From Portulaca oleracea (lineage: Eukaryota; Streptophyta; Magnoliopsida; Caryophyllales; Portulacaceae), in contig CM055882.1 of assembly GCA_029582165.1 (NCBI GenBank), positions 10,992,001-11,056,000 of the forward strand: DNA of 64,000 bases. Reading direction: 5' to 3'. This document shows positions 59,801 through 64,000 of this stretch, piece after piece. The notes beneath the pieces were generated by a model that saw nothing but the letters and a program-made list of their open reading frames with translations, had not been told where the DNA came from and did not search any database. Each line of letters begins with the position of its first letter. Positions within the stretch are counted from its first letter, which is position 1. The position numbers and the translations under genes were made by a program.

Positions 59801-60464
59801 GATGGCAAAATTGAGCAACTTCAAACCTAGGGAGAATGTCAAAGATGAAATTCTTTGGCACCATGGAGGCTACACAGTCAAGGCACTAGTCAAGAAGGCG
59901 GAAGAAATTGCACTTCAAGGCGTTCAAGTGGACTCTTGGGTCGGAGCTGTGTGGAAGAACATTGCCCCACCAAGAGTGGAGATGATGATGTGGACGGCTC
60001 TGTTGGGAAAACTGAACACAAGAAACCACTTAAGAAAGAAAGAGATGGTTGAGGAAGATGAGGACTTTTGCCCATTTTGCAGAGAGACTGAAGAAACCGA
60101 CTCACATGTGCTACTTAGATGTGAGTATGCGTGGAGCATTTGGAGGGTGATAATGCAGAAACTTGGTTTGGAATTGAACCCAGTTGATAATCTGAGATCT
60201 ATGTTTGAAAATTGGATGAATGTCAGATTTGGGAACAAGATCAGAACAAGGATCTGGAGCACAACTTTTTTCGCCATTGTTTGGTCACTTTGGCTGCAGA
60301 GAAACAAAGTTGTACATCAAGGGCTCCAGAAAGATTTTGAGGAACTTGAAAGGGGAGTCAAATGGAGATGTGTGTGGTGGTCTTCAATGGGGAAAGATCC
60401 AATAAATTATAGTCCTGAGATGCTGGTTACAAACTTTGAAAATATACCTATAATTTTTCAGTAG
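56811..60464 (+). CDS. LINE ORF2: endonuclease/reverse transcriptase, intact
   Basis: Enzyme for target-primed reverse transcription. The start MKLVCWNARGFGS is the usual plant L1 ORF2 opening, so ATG 56811 is preferred over the open frame upstream. The protein is 1217 residues with no internal stop. The APE-type endonuclease has MGDFNEI (Asp141, Asn143) and SDHFPL (Asp220, His221). The reverse transcriptase has NPNKAPGYDGFNMRF, KHYRPISMIGSIYKVISKIL, LFKIDFHKAYDSVDW, GLRQGDPLSPFLF and the catalytic FADD (677-680). The C-terminal zf-RVT region has VWKNIAPPRVEMMMWTALLG and a FCPFCRETEETDSHVLLRCE motif. All catalytic positions look intact, so the element is young. ORF1 is broken, which may prevent autonomous movement. 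Confidence 0.93.
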   Translation: MKLVCWNARGFGSIEKKRHVRSIINKHQVEVVGVVELKHHDLDHRGVRKCWGRIDAEYIDSPADGMSGGLILTWAKEDFKCDRGFKSQRWACIEGEMMQDNLKCAICLIYAPTNIEGRRALWDQLRDLRDSIQHPLIIMGDFNEILSPGERRGAEGTSQGMTDLADFMVDLNLQDMPINQPYTYMRINAANRIDRIMVDVGLISRLQGISVKCLDRATSDHFPLLMTTSEIKWGPLPFRSHDPWLEVPSFMGLFEREWLALSNMPFHKKLKAIKDPLKRWTREVFGNIDQRIMNIEEELRRIDDRGLSNGNNDCEVARREALTAQLRLWHIRKERWWKQQSRCQFLKEGDKNTRYFHTLASIRRKKVIESITVNGVLFEEPDSIKRAISGFFQDLYKARTKGLSFDIVNLGLARLSEEEAGALEIPVTREEIIQAVNQCNPNKAPGYDGFNMRFIKHLWPTIGEEFTELVQKFFEEGVFPPMINTTWVTLIPKKSGANDIKHYRPISMIGSIYKVISKILCSRLKQVMPKLVGEAQTAFIAGRQILDGALIASEIVSWAKRRKKEIVLFKIDFHKAYDSVDWDALEQVMRHMGFGDKWLRWMRCCLRTASISILINGSPSKPFKMGRGLRQGDPLSPFLFGLLAEALNRLLINSADRGLWSGVQVGRRKQRITHLQFADDTLLFCQADEEQLLNIKGALQTFEAFSGLAINYEKSVLVTIGKEAEWSRRRALELQCKTEELPIGYLGFQLGANMTRAAAWDPLIKKLQNRLQSWKANTLSRAGRLVILKAVLNSLPMYYLSLYRLPKTVAKEIIKIQRRFLWGGKQEGRVNALVRWEVVQRPKDKGGLGVGDILMRNAGLLMKWWWRYCSEEGALWREIIKSIHSEDGALLPSWHKKKVTGPWGDIRRIMADKEAAQQAFKEGLRIRLGDGTKIRFWDDPWIEQRSLREDFQGLYIISNQKRRMVGAMGWFDGCTWRWTLCWSRELNLEEIAEEQRLMAKLSNFKPRENVKDEILWHHGGYTVKALVKKAEEIALQGVQVDSWVGAVWKNIAPPRVEMMMWTALLGKLNTRNHLRKKEMVEEDEDFCPFCRETEETDSHVLLRCEYAWSIWRVIMQKLGLELNPVDNLRSMFENWMNVRFGNKIRTRIWSTTFFAIVWSLWLQRNKVVHQGLQKDFEELERGVKWRCVWWSSMGKDPINYSPEMLVTNFENIPIIFQ

Positions 60465-60722
60465 CAAAATTGTAGATGGAGAAATGAGGCACGTGGAGCA
60501 AGGCTTTTAATGCCCTGTGTTTTCCTTTTCAAGTGATGTATCTGCAGTCCAAGTGTGTATGAAATGCTAGTGCTGTGCTATTGGACTGCTTTGTGGTGCC
60601 TTATTAATGGGCTATTTTTGTAGTGGAAACCTGTGGGGGGTCTCCCTGTACCCATGTGTAGCTGGACTTTCAACTTTTGTATCCGGTGCTCGACTGGCAC
60701 CCACTTTCAGTTGCTTTGAATA

Positions 60723-60759
60723 AATTGGGCTTTTGCCCGAAATTATCGGGAAAAAAAAA
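60723..60759 (+). promoter_or_regulatory. LINE 3' tail with two small stem-loops
   Basis: GGGCTTTTGCCC and CCCGAAATTATCGGG form adjacent short hairpins just before the A tail. In L1-type plant LINEs the 3' end can be recognised by the element's own reverse transcriptase. The role here is inferred from position. Confidence 0.45.
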
Positions 60760-60896
60760 TTAAAATCGAAGGATCTCTCACAGTGACACTCCACACTTTC
60801 CCGGTTTTCCCCCATTAATCTTTGTTCGAGTAAATAACTGATTAAGAACTTCCAAATTCAGATCATCAGCTTCGAATTCGATTTTTCTCAATCGTC
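60760..60896 (+). promoter_or_regulatory. Remaining CSN2 5' flank / 5' UTR
   Basis: Only 137 bp separate the LINE tail from the CSN2 ATG. The sequence is C/T-rich near 60790-60815 and ends TTTCTCAATCGTCATGG. The natural promoter must lie beyond the LINE or within this short stretch. Confidence 0.5.
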
Positions 60897-63645
60897 ATGG
60901 GTTCCGGTAAGTGATTTCGCAGCAGTTACTTCCATAATTTCCCCCTTGTTTGTTCTTCTTCATTCCGATATCAAATTCGGCCGGAATGGCGCCTTCTTTT
61001 GATCAGATTGGGTTGTTTTTTGTTTATGGAGTTTTCGTTTGATCAATTCGTCTGTCTCCTTTTGTGGTAGATTGCGACGTGGAAGACTATGGATTCGAGT
61101 ACTCCGACGAGGAAGCAGACGAGCAGGATGTTCAAATTGAGAACGAGTACTACAATTCCAAAGGTTTCATCTTCGCTTCTTTAGTTCATAAGTTGTAACT
61201 TTGATTGCTATTTTATTGTGGCTTTGATTTCTGCATAGCAATTGCAATATGTATGGCGCGAAATCCATGAAGCAATTTACTATTGAAATTGAATGCTTCC
61301 CGAGTGTTATTCTTGTTGAAGAGCAAGGTGGATTTGGCTGGAAAGCTGTACCTTTTAGACCAGAATGATAGTAGCTTAGAGTTGTAATGAAAAAGCTTTT
61401 ATTACATGCACCGAGAGCATGTGCTCCAAGTAGGTACGAGTGAACAACTATCAACAGGTAGGTACGGGTGAACAACTATGCTATTGAGAGTGAACAATAG
61501 GTAGGTATGAGTGAATAATTATGCTACTGAGAGTGAACAATTACTATATTAGGAGCACATGCTCCAGGAGCACATGCTCTAGGAGCATGTAATAAAGCAG
61601 TGTCTTCCTAGGTTATGAGGAACAATAATAGAAGTAAAACTTGAAGGAGGATTCCATGTTCAAATGGATCCAAATGGGTTTGTATTAACAAAGTGTCCTT
61701 GCTTAATGTCTAACCATCCATTCCGTGCCGGAGGGTTTGCTTCTCTGAATATGTGGTGAACTGTTGAACTTGAGAGGTAGGTGGGTAGGCGCGTAATAGG
61801 CCTTACGTAGTATCCATAACGAGGTTGGTTCTTAAACAATCCCTTTTGTAACTGTTAATAATTTTAACAGCTAATTGTACTTTCTAGTCTTTGTTAATCA
61901 GTAACAAGTCGTTTTACTGGTATTGTTCAAATTGTGGAATTCACATGGAGACAGTGCCTGCTATGGATTGTGGTGGAGACCTGTTTCATGGTTGATGTTC
62001 TTTTGTTTTCCAGGTTTGGTCGAAACTGATCCTGAAGCTGCTCTTTCTGGTTTTGCTGAGGTAGTCCGCATGGAACCAGAGAAGGGAGAATGGTAAGTTA
62101 TGGTACCAACTTGTTGAGAGTTTGCAGAATTTTTGAGATTTCAAAATTTGGGGTGCAGATGTGAAAGCCCGCCAGTACTTTCTTTGTTTGGAAGCAGAAA
62201 CTTAGGTTTTAAACCTTGAGAAAATTAGATGTTTCTATACCTGGACCATAATATTGTCAAGGATCAAATTTATTTTGCATTTGTTGACGGCGTGTGTTGT
62301 TATTGTTGTTTGGTATGGTATGATACTCTTACATATTCAAATGTCCCATACCAAACAATCCAGGCACTGCTATTATAAATTGTTGATATGTGCTTGTTTC
62401 ATTTTATGAATATTAAGTTTGTCATATCATGAAAAGTTCTTTGTACTTTCACCATATCTTATGATTTTTGTGATTTGCTTTATTAGGGGTTTCAAAGCAT
62501 TAAAACGAACTGTGAAGCTTTATTACCGTCTGGGGAGGTATAAAGAGATGATGGAATCATATAGGGAGATGCTGTCTTACATCAAATCAGCTGTGACAAG
62601 AAATTATAGTGAGAAGTGTATAAACAATATTATGGATTTTGTTTCTGGTTCTTCCAGCCACAACTTTGATCTCCTGCAGGAGTTCTATGAAACTACCTTG
62701 AAAGCTCTTGAAGAGGCTAAAAATGAGGTTTAGCTGTTTAGGAATTATTTCTGCGGCCGTTTAGGTATTCAACATGGTAATAATATCAGTTTTCAACTTC
62801 CTGCTTTCTCATTTTGCAGAGACTGGTTTAAAACTAATCTAAAGCTTTGCCAGATCTGGTTTGACAAGGGGGAGTATGGGCGAATGAACAAGGTAACATG
62901 GATGATTCATAATTTTTTTTAGGAAATACAAGCAACCAGACTTTGTAACAACTTTGTGGTGGAATGTGTCAGATCTTGAAGGAACTACACAAATCATGTC
63001 AAAATGAAGACGGTACTGATGATCACAAAAAAGGAACTCAACTGTTGGAAGTTTATGCTATTGAGATTCAAATGTACACGGAGACAAAGAACAACAAGAA
63101 ACTCAAGGTGAGGCCAATGCAGCATATTTTATGTCGACCGTCTAATGTGCCTGCATGTCTTCAACTTCAACTCGGGTGGCTTTTCCAATCAGCCTACTGG
63201 TTATTTTTTTTGTAAATGGTTCCTCTTATGTTTTCTTTGCATTGCATATCCTACTCGAATCTATGTATGATAATCTCCTAAATTTTTTTTTTTAAACCAC
63301 AGTCTCTGCAAAATGAGATAGTGGGAATATTCAATGCAAACTCCTATTGCACATCAATGTTATACGTTATAACCCCCTAATCCCCCCCCCCCCCCCCCCC
63401 AAAAAAAAGTTCCTTTCATAGCTTTTCATGAATGACTCTGAAGCCATTTTCAGCAACTATACAAGAAGGCACTCACTGTCAAGTCAGCAATACCACATCC
63501 GAGGATTATGGGAATAATCCATGAATGTGGTGGGAAGATGAATATGGCTGAGCGTCAATGGGCTGAAGCAGCTACTGATTTCTTTGAAGCATTCAAGAAC
63601 TATGATGAAGCTGGCAATCAACGGCGAATCCAGTGTTTGAAGTAT
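60897..63645 (+). CDS. CSN2: COP9 signalosome subunit 2 (CSN2/FUS12), 5' part, with a frameshift in exon 5
   Basis: PCI-domain subunit of the COP9 signalosome, which removes NEDD8 from cullins and represses photomorphogenesis. Exons: 60897-60906, 61071-61163, 62014-62092, 62487-62727, 62820-62892, 62973-63107, 63454-63645. The gene continues beyond the window. The sequence begins [20 protein letters not shown] and matches CSN2 closely: [64 protein letters not shown] and [20 protein letters not shown]. About 270 of 440 residues are visible. Exon 4 ends ...EEAKNE in phase 0. Exon 5 then reads AGA CTG GTT TAA, where the family has Arg-Leu-Trp-Phe-Lys. Losing a TG pair would explain this. Everything after is in frame again if two bases are added. 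The exon 7 donor could also be 4 nt upstream. Confidence 0.88.
61397..61596. mobile_element. MITE in CSN2 intron 2
   Basis: The ends read TTTATTACATGCACCGAGAG and, reversed, TTTATTACATGCTCCTAGAG. The inner GCATGTGCTCC motif repeats, and a stretch of about 40-bp repeats contains GTAGGTACGRGTGAACAACTAT. It is related to 16320-16445. Confidence 0.7.
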
Positions 63646-64000
63646 GTAATGCCTTAGCTTTTCCTTGGTTTTGTTCAAACTCAATCTCTGACAGCTTATT
63701 CCATCGTCGATTTTGAATATTTACGCCTGGAGTTGTATTCTGCTTTAAAATCTTTGCAGTTGAAACAATAAGATACTATCTGACAATTTGGTATTTTAAA
63801 TTGAACCGGAAATCGATTTGAGCTCCCTGAAAACAACCGTTTTGAATCCATCCATTTAAATGCTTTCCCAAAGGCTGAGTAGGTTATAATCACGCCGTTA
63901 TCCTAGAAGAGTATGGGGTAGCCAAATGAATTTGGATTCAAGCTCTGATGAAGCTAGCAACTTCATCCCTATTGTTTGGGTTCACGAACAAAATCATGTC
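63646..64000 (+). other. CSN2 intron at the right window edge
   Basis: It begins with a GTAATG donor. No further CSN2 exon could be recognised before the window ends. Confidence 0.5.

Larger units (their letters stand above)
55191..60759 (+). mobile_element. Near-complete L1-type LINE of the RRM-containing (BNR-like) group
   Basis: Two ORFs lie in order: a nucleic-acid-binding ORF1 with an N-terminal RRM, and an ORF2 with endonuclease, reverse transcriptase and a C-terminal zinc-binding region. An AATAAA sits at 60719-60724 and a 9-nt A tail at 60751-60759. RRM-bearing ORF1 is known for the BNR subclade of plant L1 elements. The true 5' end could lie left of the first ATG. No target duplication was found. 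The tail lies about 137 bp before the CSN2 start. Confidence 0.88.

Noticed and set aside
62727..62822. Alternative splicing that would rescue the CSN2 frame
   Set aside because: The upstream AG acceptors and the only nearby GT donors were tried. None joins exon 4 to GAC TGG TTT in frame.

Overview
This is a window of plant nuclear DNA, almost certainly from a eudicot. Intron-rich genes for plant-specific protein families are separated by tens of kilobases of nested transposable elements. The species cannot be told from the sequence alone.

Three host genes can be rebuilt exon by exon. (1) On the minus strand, 2.7-13.6 kb, is a complete CTR1-type Raf-like kinase gene, the negative regulator of ethylene signalling. 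Its 15 exons join without a phase conflict into 809 codons plus a stop. (2) On the plus strand, 46.9-53.0 kb, is a complete plant-specific HD2-type (HDT) nucleoplasmin-like histone deacetylase gene. It has 10 exons, a 23-nt microexon and an apparent U12-type AT-AC intron. (3) On the plus strand, from 60.9 kb to the right edge, is the 5' part of COP9 signalosome subunit 2 (CSN2). Exon 5 carries an apparent 2-nt deletion that breaks the frame.

The 33 kb between CTR1 and HDT is a transposon graveyard. It holds a Tourist-like element filled with an AT-rich satellite, a split RNase H remnant, a palindromic repeat with a smaller element in its loop, and remnants of a PIF/Harbinger element (Myb/SANT-like part and transposase). 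A Mutator-like element there carries a broken PPR gene fragment and has a hAT element inserted in it, which itself holds a 319-bp duplication with a tRNA-like head. Further on come a degenerate RTE-type LINE split by a 3.7-kb solo LTR, a second Mutator-like element, several foldback elements, a 2.06-kb CACTA element with an intact 53-codon ORF, and a copia remnant interrupted by a 5S-rRNA-derived Cassandra-like sequence. Many boundaries rest on visible target-site duplications.

Between HDT and CSN2 lie two inverted copies of one MITE family and a near-complete RRM-containing L1-type (BNR-like) LINE. The LINE ends about 137 bp before the CSN2 start codon.

I found no bacterial-style system, CRISPR array or tRNA gene. 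The items most worth a second look are the U12 intron in the HD2 gene, the CSN2 frameshift with its promoter-proximal LINE, the PPR-carrying Mutator-like element, the small ORF in the CACTA element, and an 87-nt hairpin at the left edge.
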